Of a stretch of 64,000 nt of DNA, positions 10,131-21,521 are shown one piece after another. The notes under the pieces were generated by a model. The model was not told where the DNA came from. It searched no databases and saw only the letters and a program-made list of their open reading frames with translations. How positions within the stretch are numbered: position 1 is the first letter of the stretch; each line of letters opens with the position of its first letter. Source of the DNA: Orobanche coerulescens. Its lineage: Eukaryota; Streptophyta; Magnoliopsida; Lamiales; Orobanchaceae. The stretch lies in assembly GCA_033398695.1 (NCBI GenBank), contig CM065818.1, positions 36,914,001 to 36,978,000 on the forward strand. Direction: 5' to 3'. The position numbers and the translations under genes are program-made.

Positions 10131-11875
10131 TGTTAGGAATATGCCCTCAAATGCCACTCAGAGGATGAGAGAGTGAGAGCAATGGTATTGTAATTATGAA
10201 TATTATATTTAATAAGGCAATTATTATTTCTATATTATTGTATATCACTGGCATTGTGATTTGGTATATAGAATAATAGTCCTTGCATTTGAGAACGAAC
10301 ATTCTACTCCTTATGGAGATAAGGAGATAGGCACTAGAAGTGTTTAGAGCTCGAATGCTTAACTAGTTCGCAAGTCGATAAAACTTAACTGGGCAGTAAG
10401 TTTAGACAAGACTTGTATAACGTGTACTTTGACATGTAAAGTGCCTGTCTTCACTAACAGTTAGTGGGAGCACACGTTATAGGTATGCTAATGGGATTAG
10501 TATACTCGAACACGACTCAACTTGATTCGGTCACATGGAAATCACTCAGAGATTGTCAATGATTGAATCGAAAGATTGTGATAGGTATACGTGGACCTTT
10601 GACTTGAGGTTTCAGTAGGAGATGTGCTTGTGACATTAAGTTAGTCATTAGAGTAGTTCGATCCAATCGCCGGTTGGTGTGGTCAACCTCGAAATACAAC
10701 TTAGTGGGCAAGTAGCAGTCTCTACTAAATACCAAGATAGGATTCTTTCTCCTGTTAGTGAGCAGGTAAATGTCCTATGCAGTTAATGGCAAATAAGATC
10801 GTAAGTCTTTGGCCAAAGCATTCAGAGCTAGTTGTATTTGATACACGAGAGCTTGATGATCTCAGTTTGTATTAACAGAAAGCATAGAGTCAAGTTATAG
10901 TAGGGTTTGACTTTACCGTGATCTTAATACTTGATCGGGACATATGATTGAAGGGATACGTATACGGTATTCACGACATAATGGTTTTGGAATGATCCTA
11001 TCATTCGTTCTCAGTTAGGTTACGGTGTGGGCCACGAGACTGGCTAAATGGTGCTAACACTCATTGGATCCTCCCAATGCTAACTAAGACGAACCTACAG
11101 AGTCGCGGCACAGGAATTGACGACAGATTATATTTAGCTTATTCTCTATTGGTTAATATTGGACATTGGATGTCTAATTTAATTTATTGGATCAATTAAA
11201 TCAGTATCGTGAATTAAATAAATTACTGGGTAATTAATTTATTCATATTGTTTCTTAGAGAAATTATTTTTAATATAATTAATTAATTGGATTAATTAAT
11301 TTTATTAATATTGAAACGTACCAAGGTTTGTCTATCGGATTAGATACACGATGGTTCGTTTCATGGACCGAAACAAACCAACTACTTTTTCTCCTCCCTT
11401 GGCCACCCCCCACTCACCTCACATGGTGTATTATCATCTTATTTGACCTGATGGTTTATTTATTTGTTGTGGGGACTTTAATTATACATGGTGCATAATT
11501 AATACTTTTTGTTTATTGGCATGATGTGTGGTGTGATGTGTTTTTATGTTATAAAAACAACACCATCTTCATTCCACCAAAAGAGGCTTAGCCGTGAGTT
11601 TTGAGGAAAAAGGGAGGTTATTTTCTTAGTTTATATATTTTGAGTTATAAGTGTATTTTGAGAGAAAACAATTTTTATAAAATACTTGGAGTATTTATAA
11701 AAATATATATATAAGCTAATTCTATCAATTTCTAGTCATATACTTAGAGTATAAATTGATAGAAATATTTTTCAGTCATCTTTCCGACGCGTGATAAGTA
11801 GAGGCACGGTATTTTCGGTGCTCGGGAATTTCCAGAAGCTCAATCGGTTGGACTCGTGTTCGTGCTCAATATAAC
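10131..11875 (+). repeat. 3' LTR of copia-1, end truncated
   Basis: Begins TGTTAGGAATATGCC after the purine-rich AAAGTGGGATAT. It parallels the LTR at 53760-55728, including the GACATTGGATGTCTAATTTA-like repeats near 11160 and TCCGACGCGTG near 11784. The last part (the CGTTCAAGAGCTTGGGGAAT segment of the intact copy) is absent. Homology fades near 11830-11875. Confidence 0.75.
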
Positions 11876-12018
11876 TGACAATCAAAATGTCAATTACACA
11901 AGTATAACTGTCTCGGTCCTCAATTTATTTTATCCATACTGTATAGACACCAAGCTATACAATATATCTCAGATAAAATAACGCGAAAAATTTATACTGA
12001 AAATCCGGGTATTACAGA
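11876..12018 (-). repeat. LTR fragment in reverse orientation
   Basis: Read on the minus strand from 12018, the sequence begins TGTAATACCCGGATTTTC, a typical start of a plant Ty3-type LTR. It is cut off after about 140 bp at the junction with copia-1. Assignment rests on this terminal motif alone. Confidence 0.4.
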
Positions 12019-12274
12019 TTTTACGGTAGCCGACTTCCTGTTTTGTGGTAGTGCGTCGCGAGGAGTTCGAAAAATCTAGGGTTGATGGTAGACCTGGTAA
12101 TTTGCTACCCGACACGAAAACACGACACAAAAACGACACAAAAATTTAGTGTTTGTGTTTGCATTTTTAGTACACGACATGAAAGTATACGAACACGAAA
12201 GTATACGATCGAGATTTAGTGTCGGTTTTGTGTTTACCCTTTGGGTACACGACACGACACGAGGTACACGAAAG

Positions 12275-12307
<33 letters not shown>

Positions 12308-12308
<1 letters not shown>

Positions 12309-12506
12309 TGTTGAGTAGAAAGAACACCGACCGAGGTGTTATTATATATAAAGTATAAACATCAAAAGACACAAGTTGACCGGGTATACAAATATATATA
12401 TATATATATACACACACTGTTGAGTAGAAAAAAGACCAACCGAGGTGTTATTATATATAAAGTATAAACATCAAAAGACACAAGTTGACCGGGTATACAA
12501 ATACAT
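12308..12506 (+). repeat. 110-bp direct duplication in hAT copy C
   Basis: Two copies of a segment starting TGTTGAGTAGAAA and containing GACCGAGGTGTTATTATATA (first copy) and TGACCGGGTATACAAATA, separated by (TA)n runs. The same duplication is present in copy D (17548-17740), so it predates their split. Confidence 0.85.
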
Positions 12507-12773
12507 TCAGTACATATATTGATATATAACATAAACCTGGCATTTTTTAGGGTTAGAATCCTTTCTTAGTAGCCGCCGACCCCATTCTCCATCCCTGTCC
12601 AGAAACACAACTTCTCCGTTCCCCATCCCTGTCCAGAAAGGCAGAAACCCATCCCTGATTCCCTTCCCCAAAAGCTTCGAGCCTTCCCTTCATCAAAAAA
12701 TCGAACTCGAAACAAAGACTACTCTCATCGAACCCAAAATTCCTGGCGGTTTTTCGCATCTCTCATCGTTATA

Positions 12774-15739
12774 ATGGCTGAAGAGCAGTGGAATACAAAT
12801 GATATGGTAATCTTTCATCTCTGAATTTTATTTTGTTAGATCTTGATTCGATTTGTAAGATATTGTTCGTGATGTGTTTATATTCGTAAAGATTTTGTTT
12901 AACCGCCAGGGATTTCGGGTTCGGGACTGGAAAATGTTGAACATATTTCTTCCAGTCGATTTGAAGCATATTTCGGGTTCTTAAAGATTTCCAGTCGAAA
13001 TATTTCTTCAACATATTTCCAGTCCAGTTTTGAAACATATTTCTTCAACATATTTCTAGTCCAGTTTTTCTTGTTAATTCATTGTATTTACTTCTTATGG
13101 TTTTTTTTTTCAGCAATACGAATCTTTAACATATTTCTTCAACATATTTCCAGTCCCAGAGTTGAAACATATTTCTTCAACATATTTCCAGTCCCAGATT
13201 TGAAACATATTTTTTGTCCAGTTTTTCTTGTTAATTCATTGTTATTCGTTTTATATTTACTTCTTATGGTTTTTTTCAGCAATACGAATCTTTAAGCGAA
13301 GACGAGGCAGATAAAAGGGAGAATGAAAATGACAACAGTGGGCCAATAACAGAAGGCTCTGTCAATCCAGAAAAAGAAAAGGGCACTAAAAGGAAGAGGT
13401 CTAAGGCATGGGATACATTTGATTTCTATAAAGGTGCAAATGATGAGGGACATACAGTCAAATGTAAGAAGTGCAGTTATACAATTGGATATAACTCATC
13501 ATTCGGGACTGGAAATATGCTGAAGCATCAAAAACTCTGTGTAAGCTCTTCCGATATTAGGCAAATGATTATTTCTAAGAGCCAAGGAACCATGATGGTG
13601 CATAATGGAGCATTTGACCCCAGGATTTTCAGAGATATGATCACAGATGCCGTTGTAAGACACAATCTACCTCTTCAATTTGTTGAATATGAGGGCATTA
13701 GAGAAGCCTTTTTATATGCAAATCCGAGAGCTACTTTAGTGAGCAGAAATACCTTGAGAATTGATATATTACTAAATTTTAAATCTAAGAAAAGAAAGTT
13801 GTGGGACATGTTAAAAAATTGTGGTGGTAGAGTATGTTTAACTTCGGATTTGTGGACTTCTGTAGCGACTGATGGATATATCACTATCACTGCTCATTTT
13901 ATCACTGGTGATTGGGTTTTGCATAAAAAATTGCTGAACTTTTCGTACATGCCATCACCACACACGGGGATCACAATTTCTGATAAAATATATAAGTTTT
14001 TGCGTGAATGGAACCTCGAGTTTAAATTGTTTAGTATCACCTTAGATAATGCGTCTAGTAATGATGCATTTGTTGGTACTTTGAAAACACAATTAAACTT
14101 GAGGAATGTTTTGCTTTGTAGAGGAGAGTTTTTTCACATAAGATGTTGTGTACATATTCTTAACTTGATTGTGCAAGAGGGTCTAAAAGATATGGATGCA
14201 TCGGTTGTTAAAGTTAGGGAATCGGTCAAGTATATCAAAGGTTCTCAAGGTAGGAAGGAAAAAATTAAAGAATGTATAGCACAAGTGGCTTTAGAAAAGA
14301 AAAAAGGCTTGCGCCAAGATGTGCCAACAAGATGGAATTCAACTTATCTTATGCTTTAGACTGCGCTTTATTATCGTAAAGCTTTTACTCATTTGCAATT
14401 AAGTGATTCTAACTACAAGCATGGTCTCGAGGATGCCGAATGGAATAAAATAGAGGGCATTTGTAAGTTTCTTGGTGTTTTTTATAATGTTACTCGATTA
14501 TTCTCGGGAACAAAATATCCCACGGCCAATTTATATTTTCCAAATATCTTCATAGTTCAACATACGCTACAGAAGGCAGTTGAAGATCCGAATTATGTAG
14601 CAAAATCAATGGCTGTAAAAGTACAACCAAAGTTCGATAAATATTGGTCGGATTATAACATGATTCTTGCTATTGCGGTTGTGTTTGATCCTCGATACAA
14701 GACTCAATTTGTGGAATTCTGCTACAAAGTGCTATATGGAGATGATTGTGGTCAAATATCAAAACTCCAGGAAACCTTAAAGGGTTTGTTTGATCTCTAC
14801 AAGGACAAAATACCTACGTACACTGTTGTGTACGAAAGTCAACTCGGAAGTTCACTTGACAATCAAGGACTTCATGTAATGAAGGTATTTTCTTAAAATC
14901 TCCAATGTTATATATTCTGCATTTTTGAGGTTCTGTATTTTCAAAGTATCTTTTGACATGAGATCTGATGTATCTTTTTACTCTGTAAAGTCCTGTTAAA
15001 ATTTGTAAAGTTCTGTTCAAAAATTCTATAAAGTTCTGTTAAAATCTCAAAATTAAAAATTCTGCTACCTTTTTAATTAACATGAGAATTCTGCTACCTG
15101 CAAAAAATATAAGAATTCTGCTACCTTTTTAAAAATTCTGCTACCTGCAAAATTCTGATTTTTACATTCTGCTACCATATTAAAATTCTGCTACCATATT
15201 AAAATTCTCCTACCTTTGATCATATTTACATTCTGATTTTTTTTTAAGGAATTTGATGCCTTGGACAATGATGTAAATTTTGCTGTGGAGAAAACTGAAT
15301 TAGATAGGTATTTGGAGCAAAAACGATTGAATCGCGCCATTGAGATAGATGTCTTGGACTATTGGAGCACAAATCAGGCAAGATTTCCTAATCTTGCACT
15401 TATGGCTCGAGATGTGTTAACCATTCCTATATCAAATGTTGCATCGGAGTCCGCTTTTAGTGTCGGTGGAAGAGTCTTAGATCAATACCGTAGTTGTCTG
15501 GCACACAATATTGTGGAGAGTTTGATTTGTACTCGTGATTGGAAATTCAATGAAGAAGGTGATTGATTATTTTGATGTATAATTTAATTTGCTATTTTAT
15601 GAACATATCATGCCAAGGTGAATCTGATATGTTGTAATCTCTTTATGCAATTGTAGTTTATCATAATTATTCGTTGGAAGAGCTTACTCAAGATATCACG
15701 AGGATTGAAATTAAAGATGACCATGATCCCGCTGTTTGA
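12774..15739 (+). pseudogene. hAT transposase, copy C, one nonsense codon
   Basis: Exons 12774-12806, 13280-14884, 15249-15558 and 15657-15739, all with GT..AG borders and compatible phases, the same structure as copy D. Exon 1 encodes MAEEQWNTND. Exon 2 carries a BED-type zinc finger (C..C..H..C in VKCKKC and LKHQKLC) and the hAT catalytic core (LTSDLW, ITLDNASSND, FFHIRCC.HILNLIVQ). Exon 3 holds the dimerisation region (LDRYLEQKRLN, then ASESAFSVGGRVLDQYRS). The GAG codon for residue 371 in copy D is TAG here (14357-14359). Other differences are a handful of substitutions. It could be a donor site for a transposase supplied in trans, because its ends are intact. Confidence 0.92.
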
Positions 15740-16270
15740 GGTAACTTATCATTTGTTTCATGTTTTAATTTGCAATGACAATTTGCATTTGAACTTTTGC
15801 AGGTTCACAATTATGAAGATGCATTGCTTAATTTGCATGTGAATTTTTGCTGTTCAGGAGTTATGGAATGAAGCTGTTTTGGAGTTATGGAATGAAGAGA
15901 ACTTGTTGTTCTGGAGTAAGGGAATGAAGAGAACAATGCTAGAATTTGAATATAAAATGTAAATTTTAAAATATTTCGTGTACCAATTCGTGTACCAGTT
16001 CGTGTTTGTTTCGTGTAACATTTCTATTTTTTTCAATCGTTTTAATTTCGTGTACGAGTTCGTTTCGTTTCGTTTTCGTGTACATGGCAAGTACACGAAA
16101 AATTTCGTGTACTTAGTGTCGTTTCGTGTCGGGTCATTTTTTTACCGTGTTGTGTTCGTGTCAACAGATTGGGTACACGACTTGAAATCGTGTCGTTTTC
16201 GGTTCCACTCATCATGTACACGAAACAGGGAAGTACACGACACGAACGATTTGCCAGGTCTAGTTGATGG

Positions 16271-17327
16271 CGGACGGTTCGCGTGGTGATGACAGCTCTG
16301 GTCTAGTCGGTGGTCGACTCCGATTGGAGTTGTAGAAGTCAGCGCTCCAGTCGCTTTTGCGTTGGTGAATCGCGGTGGTAGGTAGCCGATCTGGATTGGA
16401 TCGCGGGCTGGTGGCTGGTGGCGAGCCTCCTGGCGGCTGGGAACAGGCTCTGGTCGCGTCGGAGCAGGACAGGTGGCGGGAGATTTGTAGAGGGACGATG
16501 TTGGCGACGAGCAGGTCCGGGGGATGACGGCGGCGATTTGCAGAGGGAGTTGCAGGTTGAGGGAGTTCCGAGGGGGGTAGCGGCGTTGGCAGGGAAGAAG
16601 AAGACGACTAGGGTTTCTGGAATTGGACGAATTTTTCAGGAATTGTTCGTCGTTTTTTTTTTCTTTTTTTTCTTTTTCGGAATTTTTCAGGAATTTGGAT
16701 GAATTTTTTTTTCTTGCTCAGCTGGAAGACTACGTGTTGATAACGTGTTGAAGGGAAAATAACTAAGACAGAAAATAGGGCAAAAAGTTTTATTATTCCA
16801 TTGATGGGATCCCTTTAAATAGGGAGAAACACATACAAACAGGCCTTAGCCAAACCCTAACTAGGAAATCCCATAAACTAACAGACTTAGGCACACAATG
16901 GATATTATTCCTTTAACATATTTCTTATTTTTCAAAATTTATAAAATTATTATTTTTATTAAAAGGTATAATTTATAATAAAAAATATTATCCAAATAAT
17001 TAAAAATTGAATATATTAAACTATATTTTACTATTTAATAATGTATAAATAGTCTGGAAACTTGAAGTCTTTTTTGGTATTTTAGTACATAACCCTTGTG
17101 TAAGAATATGATAGGATAGTGGATCCCAACAATGGAGTGGTATCCGTAATCATGTATTTAAAATTGATTATAAAAAACGGACTTGATCATTTACAGGACT
17201 CGAATGGTTGCCAGTACAAACATTAAATAAAGATATGAAGCAAACCAACTCGTAGCGTATCAGAATGTATCATGGCTCTATTTATATTAATCTTGATTTC
17301 AAAAAAAAAAAAAAAAAAAAAAAAAGA
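16271..17327. other. Spacer between the two hAT copies
   Basis: 16271-16740 is GC-rich and continues the sequence interrupted by hAT copy C (12019-12088). It has an open frame at 16418-16702 of unusual composition that I do not recognise. 16746-16917 starts TGTTGAAGGGA and ends TTCCTTTAACA, a possible short LTR or TRIM without a clear duplication. 16918-17300 is AT-rich with nothing recognised. An (A)25 tract at about 17301-17325 precedes the insertion site of copy D. Confidence 0.5.
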
Positions 17328-17335
17328 GTTCTGCA
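17328..17335. repeat. Target site duplication (left) of hAT copy D
   Basis: GTTCTGCA, repeated exactly at 21514-21521. Confidence 0.93.
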
Positions 17336-18008
17336 TAGGCCTGGCAATTTGTTACCCGACACGAAAACACGACATGAAAACGACACGAAAATTTAATGTT
17401 TGTGTTTGCATTTTTAGTACACGACACGAAAGTACACGAACACGAAAGTATACGATCGAGATTTAGTGTCGGTTTTGTGTTTACCCTTTGGGTACACGAC
17501 ACGACACGAGGTACACAAAAGAAATATATATATATATATATATACACACTGTTGAGTAGAAAGAACATCGACCGAGGTGTTATTATATATAAAATATAAA
17601 CATCAAAAGACACAAGTTGACCGGGTATACAAATATATATATATATATATATTGTTGAGTAGAAAGAAGACCAACCGAGGTGTTATTATATATAAAGTAT
17701 AAACATCAAAAGACACCAGTTGACCGGGTATACAAATACATTCAGTACATATATTGATATATAAAATAAACCTGGCATTTTTTAGGGTTAGAATCCTTTC
17801 TTAGTAGCCGCCGACCCCATTCTCCATCCCTGTCCAGAAACACAACTTCTCCGTTCCCCATCCCTGTCCAGAAAGGCAGAAACCCATCCCTGATTCCCTT
17901 CCCCAAAAGCTTCGAGCCTTCCCTTCATCAAGAAATCGAACTCGAAACAAAGACTACTCTCATCGAACCCGAAATTCCTGGCGGTTTTTCGCATCTATCA
18001 TCGTTATA

Positions 18009-20975
18009 ATGGCTGAAGAGCAGTGGAATACAAATGATCTGGTAATCTCTCATCTCTAGATTTTATTTTGTTAGATCTTGATTCGATTTGTAAGATATTG
18101 TTCGTGGTGTGTTTATATTCGTAAAGATTTTGTTTAACCGCCAGGGATTTCGGGTTCGGGACTGGAAATATGTTGAACATATTTCTTCCAGTCGATTTGA
18201 AGCATATTTCGGGTTCTTAAAGATTTCCAGTCGAAATATTTCTTCAACATATTTCCAGTCCAGTTTTGAAACATATTTCTTCAACATATTTCTAGTCCGG
18301 TTTTTCTTGTTAATTCATTGTATTTACTTCTTATGGGTTTTTTTTTTCAGCAATACGAATCTTTAACATATTTCTTCAACATATTTCCAGTCCCAGAGTT
18401 GAAATATATTTCTTCAACATATTTCCAGTCCCAGATTTGAAACATATTTCTTGTCCAGTTTTTCTTGTTAATTCATTGTTATTCGTTTTATATTTACTTC
18501 TTATGGTTTTTTTCAGCAATACGAATCTTTAAGCGAAGACGAGGCAGATAAAAGGGAGAATGAAAATGACAACAGTGGGGCAATAACAGAAGGCTCTGTC
18601 AAGCCAGAAAAAGAAAAGGGCACTAAAAGGAAGAGGTCTAAAACATGGGATACATTTGATTTCTATAAAGGTGCAAATGATGAGGGACATACAGTCAAAT
18701 GTAAGAAGTGCAGTTATACAATTGGATATAACTCATCATTCGGGACTGGAAATATGCTGAAGCATCAAAAACTCTGTGTAAGCTCTTCCGATATTAGGCA
18801 AATGATTATTTCTAAGAGCCAAGGAACCATGATGGTGCATAATGGAGCATTTGACCCCAGGATTTTCAGAGATATGATCACAGATGCCGTTGTAAGACAC
18901 AATCTACCTCTTCAATTTGTTGAATATGAGGGCATTAGAGAAGCCTTTTTATATGCAAATCCGAGAGCTACTTTAGTGAGCAGAAATACCTTGAGAAGTG
19001 ATATATTACTAAATTTTAAATCTGAGAAAAGAAAGTTGTGGGACATGTTAAAAAATTGTGGTGGTAGAGTATGTTTAACTTCGGATTTGTGGACTTATGT
19101 AGCGACTGATGGATATATCACTATCACTACTCATTTTATCACTGGTGATTGGGTTTTGCATAAAAAATTGCTGAATTTTTCGTACATGCCATCACCACAC
19201 ACGGGGATCACAATTTCTGATAAAATATATAAGTTTTTGCGTGAATGGAACCTCGAGTTTAAATTATTTAGTATCACCTTAGATAATGCGTCTAGTAATG
19301 ATGCATTTGTTGGTACTTTGAAATCACAATTAAACTTGAGGAATGTTTTGCTTTGTAGAGGAGAGTTTTTTCACATAAGATGTTGTGCACATATTCTTAA
19401 CTTGATTGTGCAAGAGGGTCTAAAAGATATGGATGCATCGGTTGTTAAAGTTAGGGAATCGGTCAAGTATATCAAAGGTTCTCAAGGTAGGAAGGAAAAA
19501 TTTAAAGAATGTATAGCACAAGTGGCTTTAGAAAAGAAAAAAGGCTTGCGCCAAGATGTGCCAACAAGATGGAATTCAACTTATCTTATGCTTGAGAGTG
19601 CGCTTTATTATCGTAAAGCTTTTACTCATTTGCAATTAAGTGATTCTAACTACAAGCATGGTCTCGAGGATGCCGAATGGAATAAAATAGAGGGCATTTG
19701 TAAGTTTCTTGGTGTTTTTTATAATGTTACTCGATTATTCTCGGGAACAAAATATCCCACGGCCAATTTATATTTTCCAAATATCTTCATAGTTCAACAT
19801 ACGCTACAGAAGGCAGTTGAAGATCCGAATTATGTAGCAAAATCAATGGTTGTAAAAATACAACCAAAGTTCGATAAATATTGGTCGGATTATAACATGA
19901 TTCTTGCTATTGCGGTTGTGTTTGATCCTCGATACAAGACTCAATTTGTGGAATTCTGCTACAAAGTGCTATATGGAGATGATTGTGGTCAAATATCAAA
20001 ACTCCAGAAAACCTTAAAGGGTTTGTTTGATCTCTACAAGGACAAAATACCTACGTACATTGTTGTGTACGAAAGTCAACTCGGAAGTTCACTTGACAAT
20101 CAGGGACTTGATGTAATGAAGGTATTTTCTTAAAATCTCCAATGTTATATATTCTGCATTTTTGAGGTTCTGTATTTTCAAAGTATCTTTTGACATGAGA
20201 TCTGATGTATCTTTTTACTCTGTAAAGTTCTGTTAAAATTTATAAAGTTCTGTTCAAAAATTCTATAAAGTTCTGTTAAAATCTCAAAATTAAAAATTCT
20301 GCTACCTTTTTAATTAACATGAGAATTCTGCTACCTGCAAAAAATATAAGAATTCTGCTACCTTTTTAAAAATTCTGCTACCTGCAAAATTCTGATTTTT
20401 ACATTCTGCTACCATATTAAAATTCTGCTACCATATTAAAATTCTCCTACCTTTGATCATATTTACATTCTGATTTTTTTTAAGGAATTTGATGCCTTGG
20501 ACAATGATGTAAATTCTGCTGTGGAGAAAACCGAATTAGATAGGTATTTGGAGGAAAAACGATTGAATCGCGCCATTGAGATAGATGTCTTGGACTATTG
20601 GAGCACAAATCAGGCAAGATTTCCTAATCCTGCACTTATGGCTCGAGATGTGTTAACCATTCCTATATCAACTGTTGCATCGGAGTCCGCTTTTAGTGTC
20701 GGTGGAAGAGTCTTAGATCAATACCGTAGTTGTCTGGCACACAATATTGTGGAGAGTTTGATTTGTACTCGTGATTGGAAATTCAATGAAGAAGGTGATT
20801 GACTATTTTGATGTATAATTTAATTTGCTATTTTATGAACATATCATGCCAAGGTGAATCTGATATGTTGTAATCTCTTTATGTAATTGTAGTTTATCAT
20901 AATTATTCGTTGGAAGAGCTTACTCAAGATATCACGAGGATTGAAATTAAAGATGACCATGATCCCGCTGTTTGA
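18009..20975 (+). CDS. hAT transposase, intact four-exon reading frame (676 aa)
   Basis: Exons 18009-18041, 18517-20121, 20485-20794 and 20893-20975, joined by GT..AG introns in phase 0, 0 and 1, give 676 codons plus TGA. Acts in the nucleus: binds element ends and cuts and rejoins DNA. Visible domains: a basic patch (GTKRKRSK, residues 46-53); BED zinc finger residues 54-98 with Cys73, Cys76, His94 and Cys98; RNase-H-like hAT core with Asp201 in LTSDLW and Asp267 in ITLDNASSND; the FFHIRCCAHILNLIVQEG block; DVPTRWNSTYLML; and the C-terminal dimerisation region in exon 3 (LDRYLEEKRLN, ASESAFSVGGRVLDQYRS). Exon 4 adds an acidic tail ending DDHDPAV. The start is the first ATG after a likely untranslated leader and is conserved in copy C. 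If intron 3 is retained the protein simply ends two codons later. It closely resembles plant RICESLEEPER-type transposases. Expression is unknown. Confidence 0.92.
18308..18535 (+). repeat. Duplicated splice-acceptor segment in transposase intron 1
   Basis: The segment TTAATTCATTG...TTTTTTTCAG followed by CAATACGAATCTTTA occurs twice, ending near 18365 and at 18531. Only the second is followed by the coding continuation AGCGAAGACGAGG. The first copy is therefore a decoy acceptor plus the first 15 bases of exon 2. The stretch also holds several repeats of TTTCTTCAACATATTTCCAG. Copy C has the same arrangement (about 13066-13294). Confidence 0.8.
20122..20484 (+). repeat. Intron 2 with AATTCTGCTACC repeats
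   Basis: Intron of the hAT transposase gene filled with about eight degenerate copies of AATTCTGCTACC(T/A) and several of AAAGTTCTGTTAAAAT. The equivalent intron of copy C (14885-15248) is the same. No coding content. Confidence 0.8.
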
Positions 20976-21521
20976 GGTAACTTATCATTTGTTTCATGTT
21001 TTAATTTGCAATGACAATTTGCATTTGAACTTTTGCAGGTTCACAATTATGAAGATGCATTGCTTAATTTGCATGTGAATTTTTGCTGTTCAGGAGTTAT
21101 GGAATGAAGTTGTTCTGGAGTTATGGAATGAAGAGAACTTGCTGTTCTGGAGTAAGGGAATGAAGAGAACAATGCTAGAATTTGAGTATAAAATGTAAAT
21201 TTTAAAATATTTCGTGTACCAATTCGTGTACCAGTTCGTGTTTGTTTCGTGTAACATTTCTATTTTTTTCAATCGTTTTAATTTCGTGTACCAGTTCGTT
21301 TCGTTTCGTTTTCGTGTACATGAAAAGTACACGAAAAATTTCGTGTACTTAGTGTCGTTTCGTGTCGGGTTGTTTTTTTACCGTGCCGTGTTCGTGTCAA
21401 CAGATTGGGTACACGACTTGAAATCGTGTCGTTTTCGGTTCCACTCATCATGTACACGAAACACGGAAGTACACGACACGAATGTACACGACACGAACGA
21501 TTTGCCAGATCTAGTTCTGCA

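Larger units (their letters stand above)
8545..11875 (+). mobile_element. Copia-type retrotransposon, 5'-truncated (copia-1)
   Basis: Contains the reverse transcriptase to RNase H part of a copia pol followed by a 3' LTR starting TGTTAGGAATATGCCC at 10131. The pol and LTR match the complete copia at 28475-55728 closely (LTR start, CCACTCAGAGGATG, TAGTGGGAGCACACGTTATA), so it is an older member of the same family. The left edge is a direct junction with the LTR ending at 8544, so gag, protease and integrase are gone. Confidence 0.85.
12089..16262 (+). mobile_element. hAT transposon copy C, 4174 bp, complete ends
   Basis: Terminal inverted repeats TAGACCTGGTAA (12089) and the complement of TAGACCTGGCAA (ending 16262), flanked by an exact 8-bp duplication GTTGATGG (12081-12088 and 16263-16270). 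Subterminal regions hold dense arrays of CACGACACGA / TTCGTGTA motifs in inverted orientation, likely transposase binding sites. It encodes a four-exon BED-hAT transposase with one nonsense codon. It is nearly identical along its length to copy D at 17336. Confidence 0.95.
17336..21513 (+). mobile_element. hAT transposon copy D, 4178 bp, apparently complete
   Basis: Ends TAGGCCTGGCAA (17336) and the complement of TAGATCTGGCAA (ending 21513), with an exact 8-bp target duplication GTTCTGCA at 17328-17335 and 21514-21521. The independent duplication shows this is a separate insertion, not a tandem duplicate of copy C. Left subterminal motifs are CACGACACGA and TACACGA; right ones are TTCGTGTA. 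Termini, splice sites and coding sequence all look intact, so this copy could be autonomous. Confidence 0.95.

Noticed and set aside
16418..16702. 94-codon Arg/Gly-rich frame
   Set aside because: GC-rich sequence with no recognisable motif, ending in a T-run; could be leader sequence but cannot be supported as a gene.
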